NCBI RefSeq assembly: GCF_028553765.1
Contig: NZ_CP067134.1
Span: 3,143,001 to 3,207,000, forward strand
Reading direction: 5' to 3'
Source: Paracoccus stylophorae
GTDB taxonomy: Bacteria; Pseudomonadota; Alphaproteobacteria; Rhodobacterales; Rhodobacteraceae
Length of the DNA stretch: 64,000 bases
Shown: piece by piece, positions 38,134 through 46,845 of the stretch
How the letters are laid out: each line of letters begins with the position of its first letter
Numbering within the stretch: the stretch's first letter is position 1
The notes under the pieces: model-generated
The model's database searches: none
What the model was told of the DNA's origin: nothing
Seen by the model: the letters and a program-made list of their open reading frames with translations, nothing else
Program-made: the position numbers and the translations under genes

Positions 38134-39066
38134 TCAGCCGGTGATCGGGGCCAGGGTCTTTTCCAGCCGCGCGCGCAGATGGGCGTGCTGGTCGGGCAGT
38201 TTCAGCGCCTCGCCCAGATGCGCGATATCCTCGTCGCGGTCGAAGCCCGGCTCGTTGGTCGCGATCTCGAACAGGACGCCGCCGGGGGTGCGGAAATAGA
38301 TCGCCCAGAAATAGTCGCGGTCGATGACCGGCGTGACATGGGCGCCGGCCTGCAGCAGCGCGCGGCGAACCTCGGCCTGCGCCTCGCGGTTCTCGACCGC
38401 GAAGGCCACGTGATGGACCGATCCCGCCCCCTCGCGCGCCCGGTCGGCGTCGGGCAGCACCTCGAGATCGACGATGTCGGCGCCGTTGCCGCCCTCGATC
38501 CCCAGCCGGATCAGCGCGCCCTCGCGGCCCAGTTCGCGATAGCCCATGAATTTCAGCAGCTCGGCCGTGGCCGCGCCGTCGCGCAGGCGCATGGTCACGC
38601 CGCGAAAGCCGTGAATGCCGCGATCAGCCGGCACCGGCCCGTCGGCAAAGGCCGCGCGCGGATCGTCCGCCACCTCGACCAGCGCAAAGCCGTCGCCGTC
38701 GGGACCGGCAAAGCGCAGGCGCTTTTCGCCGAAGCGGGTGTCATCCTGCACCTCGCCCGCGCCCGCCTCGGCCAGCCGCTCGCGCCAGTAATCCAGCGAC
38801 CCCTGGGGCACCGCAAAGGCGGTTTCCGACACCGCGCCGGTGCCGCGACGGCCTTGGGCGATATGCGGGAACGGGAAATAGGTCATCACCGATCCCGGCG
38901 TGCCGACCCGGTCGCCGTAATAGAGGTGATAGACATCGGGGGCGTCGAAATTCACCGTCTTCTTGACCCGGCGCAGGCCGAGCACTCGGGTGAAGAAATC
39001 GTTGTTCTCCTGCGCATCCGAGGCCATCGAGGTGACATGGTGCAGGCCCTTGATCTGGTCGAGCAT
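38134..39066 (-). CDS. MhqO-like VOC-fold ring-cleaving dioxygenase
   Basis: A 310-residue protein with two glyoxalase/VOC domains. It begins LDQIKGLHHVTSMASDAQEN with a metal His, followed by FFTRVLGLRRVKKTVNFDAP and DVYHLYYGDRVGTPGSVMTY, the pattern of MhqA/MhqE/MhqO proteins. The second domain has GSVHHVAFAVENREAQ (His) and GGVLFEIATNEPGF (Glu). The family is proposed to open hydroquinone-type rings, acting as a detoxifier. The ATG at 39066 has ggaaggag upstream. It leads the minus-strand set mhqO-like, doxX, wrbA. This suits a strain whose catabolism makes hydroxyquinol, which oxidises readily to toxic quinones. Confidence 0.88.
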   Translation of the reverse strand: MLDQIKGLHHVTSMASDAQENNDFFTRVLGLRRVKKTVNFDAPDVYHLYYGDRVGTPGSVMTYFPFPHIAQGRRGTGAVSETAFAVPQGSLDYWRERLAEAGAGEVQDDTRFGEKRLRFAGPDGDGFALVEVADDPRAAFADGPVPADRGIHGFRGVTMRLRDGAATAELLKFMGYRELGREGALIRLGIEGGNGADIVDLEVLPDADRAREGAGSVHHVAFAVENREAQAEVRRALLQAGAHVTPVIDRDYFWAIYFRTPGGVLFEIATNEPGFDRDEDIAHLGEALKLPDQHAHLRARLEKTLAPITG

Positions 39067-39203
39067 GACAGGCTCCTTCCTGAACGATCTTGCTTGAGGC
39101 GGAAGATAGAGCCGCGCGACGCAGGACAGAACAGGGATAATGTTGCATTGATTGTTGCGATTGGCGTAATGGTGGGGCGTTGCCGAAGCCCCTGCCCGGT
39201 GCC

Positions 39204-39935
39204 TCAACCCTCCCAAACCCGCCGGCAGACCGCATCGACAGCGGCGTGAAGAACGAATGTCAGCGCGACCAGCACCAGCAGGGATGCGAACATCAGGTCG
39301 GTCTTCGCCCGGCCGTTCGCCAGCAGCATCAGATAGCCCAACCCCCGCGAGGCCCCGACCCATTCGCCGATGATCGCGCCGATGGGGGCGTAGACGGCGG
39401 CAAGGCGCAGGCCCGAGGCGAAGCCCGGCATGGCCGCCGGCACGCGGATGCGCCACAGGACGCGGCCGGGTGCGGCCCCCATCACGCGCGCCAGTTCCAG
39501 CCAGCCCCGCGGCGTCCGCATCAGCGCGTCGAAGAAGGCGGACGTCACGGGAAAGTAGATGATCAGCAGCGCCATCGCGACCTTCGACCAGATCCCATAG
39601 CCGAACCACAGCGTCAGGATCGGGGCCAGCGCGAAGACGGGCACGGCCTGGCTGAACACAAGCATCGGGCGCAGGACCGACCGCGCAAGCGGCGAGGCCA
39701 CCAGAAGCAGCGCCGAGGCGAACCCCGCCGCCGCGCCCAGGACCAGGCCGATGCCCACCTCGGTCGCCGTGACCAGCGCGTTCTGCGCGATCAGCAGCCG
39801 GCTCGTCCACAGCGTCGAGATCACCGCGACGGGACCGGGCAGGATGAAGCGCGGCATCTGCGCGAGCCAGATCAAGGTCTGCCAGGCCAGCAGGATCGCC
39901 AGTATCACACCGAAGATGCGGAAGACCCGCGTCAT
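39204..39935 (-). CDS. thiX: Thiamin-precursor ABC transporter permease ThiX
   Basis: A 243-residue inner-membrane permease of the BPD_transp_1 (SsuC/TauC/ThiX) class. Hydrophobic helices begin with IFGVILAILLAWQTLIWLAQ. The EAA loop that docks the ATPase is seen around LARVMGAAPGRVLWRIRVPA. PIGAIIGEWVGASRGLGYLM is the family's second loop motif. It is the tenth and last gene of the TPP-riboswitch operon, overlapping thiZ by 4 bp. Known ThiXYZ systems import formylaminopyrimidine or related pyrimidine breakdown products of thiamin. The following 137 bp to the next gene hold no recognised feature. Confidence 0.88.
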   Translation of the reverse strand: MTRVFRIFGVILAILLAWQTLIWLAQMPRFILPGPVAVISTLWTSRLLIAQNALVTATEVGIGLVLGAAAGFASALLLVASPLARSVLRPMLVFSQAVPVFALAPILTLWFGYGIWSKVAMALLIIYFPVTSAFFDALMRTPRGWLELARVMGAAPGRVLWRIRVPAAMPGFASGLRLAAVYAPIGAIIGEWVGASRGLGYLMLLANGRAKTDLMFASLLVLVALTFVLHAAVDAVCRRVWEG

Positions 39936-40657
39936 CGCGCAGCCATCAGAAGGCGCAGCAGATGCCCCTGCGAGGCAAGCGTTTCGGGCGCGTCGTGAAT
40001 GCGCGGCGCAGGCGTCGCGGGCGGGGCAATGGACGCAATGCCGGCCTCGGTCATCAGCAGGATACGATCGCCCAGCCGCGCCGCCTCGGCGGTGTCGTGG
40101 GTGACATGCAGGATCGTGCAGCCGCGCAGCAGGTCCGCGGCAAGGTCCTGCATCGCGGCGCGCGACCGGGCGTCGAGGGCCGAGAACGGCTCGTCCAGCA
40201 GCACCACCGGCCGGTCCTCCATCAGCGTGCGCGCCAGCGCGACCCGTTGCCTCTGCCCGCCTGACAGCGCGCGCGGACGCTTGCGGGCGTGGCCGGCCAG
40301 GCCGACGCGCTGCAGCATGGTCATCGCCCGCTCCCGCTCGGGCGTCGTTCCGCGCAGGCGCGCGCCCAGCAGGACATTGTCCAGCGCGTCAAGCCACGGC
40401 ATCAGAAGATCGCTTTGCGCCATCAGCGCGACCCGCCCGCCAAGCGGCAGGCCGTCATCCGCCGTGACGTCGCCCGCGAACGCAACCTCGTCGCCCAGAC
40501 CCGCAAGCAGGCGCAGGATCGTGGACTTGCCGACGCCCGAAGGTCCCAGCAGGCAGGTCCAGCATCCGCCCGGCGCATCCAGCGTCACCGGCCCGAAGAC
40601 GGTCGCGCCGCCGATCCGGGCCTCACCCGCAAGGCGCAGCGCGGGTGCCTGAGTCAT
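39932..40657 (-). CDS. thiZ: Thiamin-precursor ABC transporter ATPase ThiZ
   Basis: A 241-residue ABC ATPase with Walker A LLGPSGVGKSTILRLLAGLG, Q-loop ALMAQSDLLMPWLDALDNVL, signature LSGGQRQRVALARTLMEDRP, Walker B VVLLDEPFSALDARS and switch His in ILHVTHDTAEAARLGD. It pairs with the permease downstream (4-bp overlap) and the binding protein two genes upstream. The ATG at 40657 overlaps the tenA stop. An SsuB/TauB-like sulfonate ATPase would look similar, and the thiamin assignment rests on the operon. Confidence 0.9.
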   Translation of the reverse strand: MTQAPALRLAGEARIGGATVFGPVTLDAPGGCWTCLLGPSGVGKSTILRLLAGLGDEVAFAGDVTADDGLPLGGRVALMAQSDLLMPWLDALDNVLLGARLRGTTPERERAMTMLQRVGLAGHARKRPRALSGGQRQRVALARTLMEDRPVVLLDEPFSALDARSRAAMQDLAADLLRGCTILHVTHDTAEAARLGDRILLMTEAGIASIAPPATPAPRIHDAPETLASQGHLLRLLMAAR

Positions 40658-41325
40658 CCCACAAGACCCATGCCCCAGAACCCGACCTCCAGCCGCGTGG
40701 CCGTGCGGAACCGTTCGCACAGGCGCGGCCAGCGGGGGCTTGTCTCGGGCTTGTCGCCCAGCCGTCGCAAGGCCGCCGCATCGATCAGACGGCCGACATC
40801 GGCGCAGGCGCGCTGGTAATCCTCGCCCGCATAGCTGGCGATCCAGTCGGAATAGGGCGTCTCGCCCGCCTCGGCCGCCAGCCGCGCACCGATCTCGCCA
40901 TAGCCCAGAACGCAGGGCGCAAGCGCCGCCATCAGGTCGAGGAAGTCGCCCGAATGGCCGGCATCGAGGACATAGCGGGTATAAGCGAGGTTCTGCGGCG
41001 CCTCTTCGGCGGCGAACAGATCCGCCTCGGCGATGCCTTCGGCCGCACAGATCGCGACATGCAGCCGCATCTCTCCGTCCAGAAGCGTGTGGACCGTGGC
41101 CGCGCAGGCGCGCATCTCGTCCAGCGTCTCGGCCTTGGTGACGGCCAGCGCCCAGGCGCGCGAAAAATGGACGAGGAAGACGTAATCCTGGACGAGATAG
41201 CGCAGGAACGCCGCGCGCGGCAGCGTTCCGTCTTTCAGCCCCTCGACGAAGGCGTGGCGGGTATAGGCGTCCCACGCCTCGCCCGCCGCCGCCCGCCAGA
41301 GCGGGAAGGTGGTGCCATAGCTCAT
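40654..41325 (-). CDS. tenA: Aminopyrimidine aminohydrolase/thiaminase II TenA
   Basis: A 223-residue TenA protein that hydrolyses 4-amino-5-aminomethyl-2-methylpyrimidine to HMP, salvaging degraded thiamin. Features are the helical start FPLWRAAAGEAWDAYTRHAF, LKDGTLPRAAFLRYLVQDYV with family Tyr and Asp residues, the catalytic Cys in ALAPCVLGYGEIGARL, and YSDWIASYAGEDYQRACADV near the C-terminus. The ATG overlaps the thiY stop (ATGA). Placement between the pyrimidine-binding protein and its ATPase matches known thiXYZ-tenA salvage clusters. Confidence 0.92.
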   Translation of the reverse strand: MSYGTTFPLWRAAAGEAWDAYTRHAFVEGLKDGTLPRAAFLRYLVQDYVFLVHFSRAWALAVTKAETLDEMRACAATVHTLLDGEMRLHVAICAAEGIAEADLFAAEEAPQNLAYTRYVLDAGHSGDFLDLMAALAPCVLGYGEIGARLAAEAGETPYSDWIASYAGEDYQRACADVGRLIDAAALRRLGDKPETSPRWPRLCERFRTATRLEVGFWGMGLVG

Positions 41326-42257
41326 TGCGCCCCCAGCTCGACGGCGAGGTCGGAAACCGCGCGCGTCCCTTCGATCAGCCCGGCCTCGTTCAGAAAGCTC
41401 TCGAACCGCGCATAGCGGCCCGCGTCCAGCGCCGCCGGGCGCAGCGCGAAACGCGGGATCGTGTCGGCCCACGCCTTCCGGTTCAGTTCGTCCCGCAGTT
41501 CCGAAGCGGTGCCCGCGAAGATGTCCCAGCTTTCCTGCGGATGGTTGACGATGAACTGCGTGGCCCGTTCGGTCGCGGCAAGGAAGCGGCGGATGTCCTG
41601 GGCCTCCATCGTCTCGGGATTGGCGATGTAGATCAGCTCGTCATAGGCAGGCACCCCTTCCTCCTCGGGGTAGAAGCACCGACCATCGATGCCTTCGATC
41701 TGCATCTGGTTCAGTTCGAAATTGCGGAACGCGCCGATCGTCGCGTCGACCTGTCCCGACATCAGCGCGGGCGACAGCGACCAGTTCACGCCGACAAGTT
41801 CGACATCCTTCAGCGACAGACCGTTTGCCTGCAGCATCGCCGACAGCAGCGCCTCTTCCATGCCGGCCACCGAGAAGCCGACCTTGCGGCCCGCGAGATC
41901 GGCGATTGACTTCACCGGACCGTCCTGCAGCACCAGCAGGCAGTTCAGCGGCGTGGCGACCAGCGTGCCGACGCGGACCAGCGGCATTCCCTCGGCAATT
42001 TGCAGATGAAGCTGCGGCTGATAGGAGACGGCAAGATCCGCGCGCCCGGCCGCGACCATCTTGGGCGGATCGGCAGGATCGGCGGGGGCGATCACCTCGA
42101 CCTCCAGTCCTTCGTCGGCGAAATATCCCTGTTCCTGCGCGACGATGATCGGCCCGTGATCGGGGTTCACGAACCAGTCGAGCACGAGGGTCATCTTTTC
42201 CTGCGCCGCCGCAGGGCTTGCGGCGAGGAGGGCGAGAGTGGTGAGAACGGCTTTCAT
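41322..42257 (-). CDS. thiY: Thiamin-pyrimidine ABC transporter substrate-binding protein ThiY
   Basis: A 311-residue periplasmic protein of the NMT1/THI5 fold, with a short signal peptide ([19 protein letters not shown]). The mature start, [20 protein letters not shown], has the LDW-x-x-N-x-x-H block typical of ThiY and THI5 proteins. [20 protein letters not shown] and [20 protein letters not shown] follow the family pattern. ThiY of Bacillus halodurans binds N-formylaminopyrimidine. The gene overlaps thiF upstream and tenA downstream by 4 bp each. Confidence 0.9.
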   Translation of the reverse strand: MKAVLTTLALLAASPAAAQEKMTLVLDWFVNPDHGPIIVAQEQGYFADEGLEVEVIAPADPADPPKMVAAGRADLAVSYQPQLHLQIAEGMPLVRVGTLVATPLNCLLVLQDGPVKSIADLAGRKVGFSVAGMEEALLSAMLQANGLSLKDVELVGVNWSLSPALMSGQVDATIGAFRNFELNQMQIEGIDGRCFYPEEEGVPAYDELIYIANPETMEAQDIRRFLAATERATQFIVNHPQESWDIFAGTASELRDELNRKAWADTIPRFALRPAALDAGRYARFESFLNEAGLIEGTRAVSDLAVELGAQ

Positions 42258-43237
42258 GGTTCATCTCCGGTTGGGTCGCCCAGGGCGACAAGGCGAATGT
42301 CTCCGTCCCAGACCGTGGCCAGCCTCTCGGCTGCCTGCCAGGATCGCAGGCCGGTGCGGCAACACAGAACGGTGCGCTGGCCGGGCTTGGGGCGGGGACC
42401 GTCCGGCCCGAACGCCGCCACGGGCAGGCGGTGGGCCGTGGGGCGGACCAGCGGCCCCTCCGCCTCGGCCCGCAGGTCCACGACGAAATCGCCGGTGGCG
42501 ATCTCTGATGGCGCAAGGAAACGGGGCTGCGAGGCGGGCTCGGGCGCGGCGTCGAAGCGGAAGCCGCCAAAGCGGCACGTCCGCGCGTCGAAGGTGACCA
42601 GCCGGCCCAAAGGCGACGGCACAAGCCTTGCAAGCAGCGCCATCGTCATCTGCGCCTGCAACGCGCCGATGACGCCCAGAACCGGCCCCAGCACCCCATC
42701 CTCGGCGCACGAACCCAGCCGCTGCGGCAGGTCGGGAAACACCGCGCGCAGGCTTGGCGCACCGCCGCAGAAGGCCCCGACATAGCCGTCCAGCCCGATC
42801 ACCGAGGCGCTGACCAGCGGCAGACAGGCTTCGTGGCAGGTATCGGACAGGATATAGCTTGCCGCGAAGCTGTCGGCGCAGTCGAGGACCAGATCGGCGC
42901 CCGCACAAAGCGCGGTGACATTCGCGGGATCAAGCGCGGCGATGGTGGCGTCCACACGGCATTCCGGGTTCAGCGCCGCGATATGGGCGGCGGCGGCCTG
43001 TGCCTTTGGCCGGCCGATATCGGCCTCGCGGAACAGCGTCTGGCGATGCAGGTTGGAACGCTCGACCCGGTCGGGATCGACCAGATGGATACGACCGACG
43101 CCCGCGCCGCCCAGATATTGCAACACCGGCGCCGCAAGCCCGCCCGCACCCACGACCAGCACATGCGCGTCCCGCAGGCGGGCCTGACCGTGCGCGCCGA
43201 ATTCGGGAACGGCGATCTGTCTTGCATAGCGGGTCAT
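42254..43237 (-). CDS. thiF: ThiF/MoeB-type adenylyltransferase with C-terminal rhodanese-like domain
   Basis: Activates the C-terminal glycine of ThiS as acyl-adenylate for sulfur transfer in thiazole synthesis. The 327-residue protein begins [20 protein letters not shown], with the ATP loop [20 protein letters not shown], then [14 protein letters not shown] and DIGRPKA. A Cys lies in [17 protein letters not shown], as in MoeB-type enzymes. Zinc-binding CxxC pairs of E. coli ThiF are not evident. From about residue 240 a rhodanese-like domain ends with the loop [11 protein letters not shown], whose Cys could carry persulfide. The fusion would replace separate ThiI/IscS relay steps. The ATG overlaps the thiE stop. 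Confidence 0.9.
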   Translation of the reverse strand: MTRYARQIAVPEFGAHGQARLRDAHVLVVGAGGLAAPVLQYLGGAGVGRIHLVDPDRVERSNLHRQTLFREADIGRPKAQAAAAHIAALNPECRVDATIAALDPANVTALCAGADLVLDCADSFAASYILSDTCHEACLPLVSASVIGLDGYVGAFCGGAPSLRAVFPDLPQRLGSCAEDGVLGPVLGVIGALQAQMTMALLARLVPSPLGRLVTFDARTCRFGGFRFDAAPEPASQPRFLAPSEIATGDFVVDLRAEAEGPLVRPTAHRLPVAAFGPDGPRPKPGQRTVLCCRTGLRSWQAAERLATVWDGDIRLVALGDPTGDEP

Positions 43238-43830
43238 CGGGTCGCCGCGATCCACTGGCGCACCCGGCCCTCGGGGTCGTCGTGCAGGGTGATGTCGGTG
43301 ACGGCCGACACGATGTCGGCCCCCGCGGCAAAGGCGCCTGCCGCCCGCTCGACGCTCATCCCGCCGATGGCGACAAGGGGCAGATCTCCGATCAGACGCT
43401 TCCATTCCGCCACCCGCCCCAGACCCTGCTGCGTCCATGTCATCTTCTTCAGGATCGTCGGATAGACCGGGCCAAGCGCCACGTAATCGGGCGCAAGCGA
43501 CAGCGCACGGTCCAGTTCGGCGAGATCGTGGGTGCTGATCCCCAGCTTCAGCCCGGCCCCACGGATCGCGGGCAGATCGGCGTGCTCCAGATCCTCCTGC
43601 CCCAGATGGACCCAGTCGCAGCCTGCGTCGATGGCCGCGCGCCAGTGATCGTTGATCACCAGCACCGTCCCTTGCGCCCGGCACATCGCCTGCGCGCGCG
43701 CAACGACGGGTTGCAACGCCTCATCCGGCAGATCCTTGATGCGCAGCTGCACCAGCCTCACACCAAGGGGCAGCATGCGGTCAAGCCAGCCGGCACCGTC
43801 GAAGATGGGATAGAAACGGTCCAGCCTCAT
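43234..43830 (-). CDS. thiE: Thiamin-phosphate synthase ThiE
   Basis: A 198-residue TIM-barrel enzyme that joins HMP-PP and thiazole phosphate to thiamin phosphate. Visible motifs are [81 protein letters not shown] and [20 protein letters not shown], all standard for ThiE. It overlaps thiG and thiF by 4 bp on each side. The sequence is slightly shorter than E. coli ThiE, as in many alphaproteobacteria. Confidence 0.94.
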   Translation of the reverse strand: MRLDRFYPIFDGAGWLDRMLPLGVRLVQLRIKDLPDEALQPVVARAQAMCRAQGTVLVINDHWRAAIDAGCDWVHLGQEDLEHADLPAIRGAGLKLGISTHDLAELDRALSLAPDYVALGPVYPTILKKMTWTQQGLGRVAEWKRLIGDLPLVAIGGMSVERAAGAFAAGADIVSAVTDITLHDDPEGRVRQWIAATR

Positions 43831-44597
43831 TCAAGGAACGCCTTTCCGATCACCGGGGTCGAGGGGGCGGCCATGTCGCGCGGCTGCATCGGATCGGCGC
43901 CGAAGGCCAGCCGCCCGGCTTCGACCGCGCGCGCAAATCCCTCGGCCATCGCCGCCGGATCGCCCGCCCTGGCCACCGCGGTGTTCAGCAGCACCGCGTC
44001 GAACCCCATCTCCATCGCCATTGCCGCATGGCTGGGCAGGCCCATTCCCGCATCGACGATCATCGGCACGTCCGGGAACTGCGCCCGCAGCGTGCGCAGC
44101 GCGTAGATGTTGGTCAGCCCAAGCCCGGTGCCGATGGGCGCACCCCATGGCATCAGCACCCGGCACCCCGCCGACAGCAGCCGGTCGGCCAGAACCGCAT
44201 CCTCGGTCGTATAGGGAAACACCTCGAACCCGTCGCGGACAAGAATGTCCGCCGCCTCGACCAGACCGAACGGGTCGGGCTGAAGCGTGTCGGCATGGCC
44301 GATCACCTCCAGCTTGATCCAGGCGGTGTCGAACAGCTCGCGCGCCATCTGCGCTGTCGTGACCGCCTCGCGGACCGAATGGCAGCCGGCGGTGTTGGGC
44401 AGGATCTTCACGCCCAGATCGCGCACCAGATCCCAGAAGGCCGCCCCGGCCTGCGCGCCGCCCGCCTCGCGCCGAACCGAGACGGTCGCGATGCCCGCGC
44501 CCGACCGGCGGAACGCCTCGGCCAGCACGGCTGGCGAGGGGTATTGCGCCGTTCCCAGCATCAGGCGCGAGGCGATGTCGGTGTCGTAAAGCCGCAT
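43827..44597 (-). CDS. thiG: Thiazole synthase ThiG
   Basis: Forms the thiazole ring from deoxyxylulose phosphate, dehydroglycine and ThiS thiocarboxylate. The 256-residue barrel has [20 protein letters not shown], then [28 protein letters not shown], the active-site Lys in [16 protein letters not shown], and [20 protein letters not shown]. It closes with [20 protein letters not shown] and [11 protein letters not shown]. The ATG at 44597 begins the family's normal start and lies 1 bp after the thiS stop. The longer frame upstream is chance. Confidence 0.95.
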   Translation of the reverse strand: MRLYDTDIASRLMLGTAQYPSPAVLAEAFRRSGAGIATVSVRREAGGAQAGAAFWDLVRDLGVKILPNTAGCHSVREAVTTAQMARELFDTAWIKLEVIGHADTLQPDPFGLVEAADILVRDGFEVFPYTTEDAVLADRLLSAGCRVLMPWGAPIGTGLGLTNIYALRTLRAQFPDVPMIVDAGMGLPSHAAMAMEMGFDAVLLNTAVARAGDPAAMAEGFARAVEAGRLAFGADPMQPRDMAAPSTPVIGKAFLE

Positions 44598-44598
44598 C

Positions 44599-44793
44599 TC
44601 AGCCGCCCTGCCTTGGCGCGACGATCTCGACCCGGTCGCCGGGGGCCAGGGGCACGTCGCGCGCCGCGGCGGGCACGAAATCCCCGTTGACCGCCGTGGC
44701 GATTTTCGCATCGCCATAGCCGAGTTCACCCAGAACCGATGCAAGCGTTTCGCCCTGCACCTCGGTCGCCGTGCCGTTAACCATGATCTGCAT
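44599..44793 (-). CDS. thiS: Sulfur-carrier protein ThiS
   Basis: A 64-residue ubiquitin-fold carrier ending in the essential Gly-Gly (RQGG at the C-terminus), on which ThiF builds the thiocarboxylate. [20 protein letters not shown] and [18 protein letters not shown] match the family (IAVAVN-x-x-VP). The start overlaps thiO by 17 bp. ThiS, ThiG, ThiF and ThiO in one row give a complete glycine-oxidase route to the thiazole. Confidence 0.94.
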   Translation of the reverse strand: MQIMVNGTATEVQGETLASVLGELGYGDAKIATAVNGDFVPAAARDVPLAPGDRVEIVAPRQGG

Positions 44794-45754
44794 CCATCAC
44801 CTCCGGTATAGTGCCATCGCAGCCCGCCTCGACCGCCATCCGCGCCAGCGCCGGGGCCAGCAGGAAACCGTGGCGGAACAGGCCGTTCACATGGATCGTC
44901 CCGCCGATCCGGCGCAGGCGGGGCAGGTTGTCGGGAAAGGCCGGGCGGGCATCGACGCCGATCTCGACCAGTTCTGCCTCGGCGAAGGCCGGATGAAGCG
45001 CATAGGCGGCGGACAGAAGTTCCAGCACCGACCGGACGCGCGGCCTGCGATCGTCGCTTTCGATCTGGGTCGCACCCAGCATGAAAAGCCCGTCCCCGCG
45101 CGGCACCACGTAGATCGGAATGCGTGGATGCAGCAGGCGGACGGGCCGGTCCAGGCGGATCTCGGGCGCGCGCAGCACCGCCATCTCGCCCTTCACGCCG
45201 CGCAGATCCCGCAGAACGTCGCGCGCGGCCAGCCCGCGACAATCGAAGGTCAGACCCGCGGCGCGGCCCCTCTCGGCCACGAAGGCGACGCCCGCATCCT
45301 CCAGCCGGTCGCGCAGATGGCCAAGGGCCGCGCGCGGGTCCAGATGCGCCTCGTCCGGGAAATGAAGGCCGCGGTCAAACCGTCCCCCCAGCTGCGGCTC
45401 GAGCCGGGCGATTGCGGCACTGTCAAGGGGTTCGTGCCCGACGGTGCGGCGCGCAAAGCGGTCGATTTCACCCCGGTCGCGGCCCAGCGCCAGCACCAGC
45501 GTTCCCTGCCGCGCGACCGCGACGCCCTGGGCTTGCCACCACGCGGCTGCCTGCCGGCCCAGCCGGACCACGGGTTCTTCCGCCGTCTCGCCCTCGCAGA
45601 AGGGGGCAAGCATGCCGCCCGCCCACCACGAACAGCACTGCGGGCCGGGGCGGGGCGACGGGTCGAACACCGTCACCTTGCAGCCCCGCGCGACCAGTTC
45701 CGTGGCCACGCAAAGCCCGGCCACGCCGGCGCCGATGACGGTGGCCGCCCTCAC
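44777..45754 (-). CDS. thiO: Glycine oxidase ThiO
   Basis: A 325-residue FAD enzyme (DAAO family) that oxidises glycine to dehydroglycine, the form used by aerobes in place of the radical enzyme ThiH. The FAD motif is [20 protein letters not shown], followed by [17 protein letters not shown], a ThiO-type segment. [19 protein letters not shown] and [20 protein letters not shown] lie in the substrate domain, and [16 protein letters not shown] holds the FAD at the C-terminus. It overlaps thiD by 4 bp and thiS by 17 bp. Confidence 0.92.
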   Translation of the reverse strand: MRAATVIGAGVAGLCVATELVARGCKVTVFDPSPRPGPQCCSWWAGGMLAPFCEGETAEEPVVRLGRQAAAWWQAQGVAVARQGTLVLALGRDRGEIDRFARRTVGHEPLDSAAIARLEPQLGGRFDRGLHFPDEAHLDPRAALGHLRDRLEDAGVAFVAERGRAAGLTFDCRGLAARDVLRDLRGVKGEMAVLRAPEIRLDRPVRLLHPRIPIYVVPRGDGLFMLGATQIESDDRRPRVRSVLELLSAAYALHPAFAEAELVEIGVDARPAFPDNLPRLRRIGGTIHVNGLFRHGFLLAPALARMAVEAGCDGTIPEVMDADHG

Positions 45755-46551
45755 TGCCGGACCTCGTGGAAGTGATCGACCGGGCCGTGACCGGCACCGA
45801 TGGCCATCGCATCCGCCGCCCGGATCGCGCCGTGCAGCCAGGACTGCGCCCGGCGGACCGCCGCCTCAAGACCGGCACCCTTCGCCAGTTCCGCCGCGAT
45901 GGCCGAAGACAGCGTGCAGCCGGTGCCGTGGGTGTTGCGGGTTGCAAGCCGGGGCTGCGCCATCTCGACGGCGCCGGAGGCCGTCACCAGAATGTCGATG
46001 CAGTCGGGGCCGTCGGCATGGCCGCCCTTCATCAGAACGGCACGCGCGCCCAGTCCCAGCAGCGCCCTGCCCTGCGCCTGCGCCTCGGCCATGTCGCGCG
46101 CGGGCGCGCAGCCCAGCAGGCGCGCGGCCTCGGGCAGGTTCGGGGTCAGCAGATCGGCGCGGGGCAGAAGCCGCGCGATCAGGGCCGTCTCGGCATCGCG
46201 GGACAACAGCGCCGCCCCCGACTTGGCGACCATCACCGGGTCCAGCACGACCGGACCGTCATAGCCTTCCAGCGCAGCGGCCACCGTATCGACGATGTCC
46301 GGCGCGCCCAACATGCCGATCTTGATCGCGTCGGGCGGGATGTCGTCGCGCACGGCCGCAATTTGCGCGGCGACCGTCGCCGCATCCACCGGCGCGACCG
46401 CAAAGACGCCGCGCGTATTCTGGGCGGTGATCGCCGTGATCGCGCTTGTGCCATAGACGCCAAGGGCCGCGAACGTCTTCAGATCGGCCTGAATGCCCGC
46501 GCCTCCGCCACTGTCGGAGCCGGCGATGGTCAATGCGGTCGGGTGGGACAT
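45751..46551 (-). CDS. thiD: Hydroxymethylpyrimidine/phosphomethylpyrimidine kinase ThiD
   Basis: Phosphorylates HMP twice to HMP-PP, the pyrimidine donor for ThiE. The 266-residue ribokinase-fold protein starts SHPTALTIAGSDSGGGAGIQ, then ADLKTFAALGVYGTSAITAI and TAQNTRGV. Further on are VLDPVMVAKSGAALL, LTPNLPEAARLLG and the anion-hole GTGCTLSSAIAAELAKGAGL. The start at 46551 is chosen because ggagga lies 7 bp before it; the in-frame ATG at 46566 precedes that ribosome-binding site. It is the first gene of the ten-gene operon, directly downstream of the riboswitch and terminator. Confidence 0.95.
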   Translation of the reverse strand: MSHPTALTIAGSDSGGGAGIQADLKTFAALGVYGTSAITAITAQNTRGVFAVAPVDAATVAAQIAAVRDDIPPDAIKIGMLGAPDIVDTVAAALEGYDGPVVLDPVMVAKSGAALLSRDAETALIARLLPRADLLTPNLPEAARLLGCAPARDMAEAQAQGRALLGLGARAVLMKGGHADGPDCIDILVTASGAVEMAQPRLATRNTHGTGCTLSSAIAAELAKGAGLEAAVRRAQSWLHGAIRAADAMAIGAGHGPVDHFHEVRQ

Positions 46552-46586
46552 CGTCGCTTCCTCCACCGGACGCCAGAAGGAGGAAG

Positions 46587-46613
46587 AAAAAGGCGGAAGA
46601 TACCGAGCCCGCC
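46587..46613 (-). terminator. Candidate attenuator terminator of the TPP riboswitch
   Basis: On the minus strand GGCGG, a 12-base loop and CCGCC are followed at once by TTTTT, between the riboswitch and the thiD ribosome-binding site. A five-base GC stem with a T-tract is short but well placed for transcription attenuation when TPP is bound. Confidence 0.6.
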
Positions 46614-46622
46614 AATTCGATC

Positions 46623-46706
46623 TCCGTTCCCTACGCCGGTATTGCCCGGATCAGGTTCGATGGGTCGGCCTGCGCCTCTCAGCCCCTGACGGGGCACCCC
46701 AACGGA
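46623..46706 (-). promoter_or_regulatory. TPP riboswitch (THI element)
   Basis: The minus strand shows the full thi-box: P1 arms TCCGTT and AACGGA, then GGGGTGCCC-like P2, the conserved CTGAGA core, an ACCC arm, GAACCTGATCCGGG and the TACCGGCGTAGGGA segment. These are the pyrimidine and pyrophosphate sensor helices of the TPP aptamer in the right order. It lies 71 bp before thiD, behind a promoter, and should switch off the whole thi operon when thiamin diphosphate is plentiful. Confidence 0.95.
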
Positions 46707-46715
46707 TTCGATGAG

Positions 46716-46744
46716 AATCTAGCAGCCAGCGGGCCGGGCTGCAA
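46716..46744 (-). promoter_or_regulatory. Promoter of the thiamin operon
   Basis: TTGCAG and TAGATT, 17 bp apart on the minus strand, place a start site near 46709, just before the riboswitch 5' end at 46706. Position and spacing are as expected for sigma70. The rest of the gap to 46845 shows nothing else. Confidence 0.65.
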
Positions 46745-46845
46745 GCGGCGCGCGATCTTGGCCGTGGCAGGGATGGCGGGCCGCTGATGCGGCCCCCCTG
46801 ATCGACCTTGCGGAGGACGTTGCCGGTCGGCCATTCGCGCGGACG

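Noticed and set aside
39067..39203. A regulator gene or operator for the mhqO-like set in the upstream gap
   Set aside because: No MarR- or LysR-type gene and no convincing palindrome in the 137 bp.
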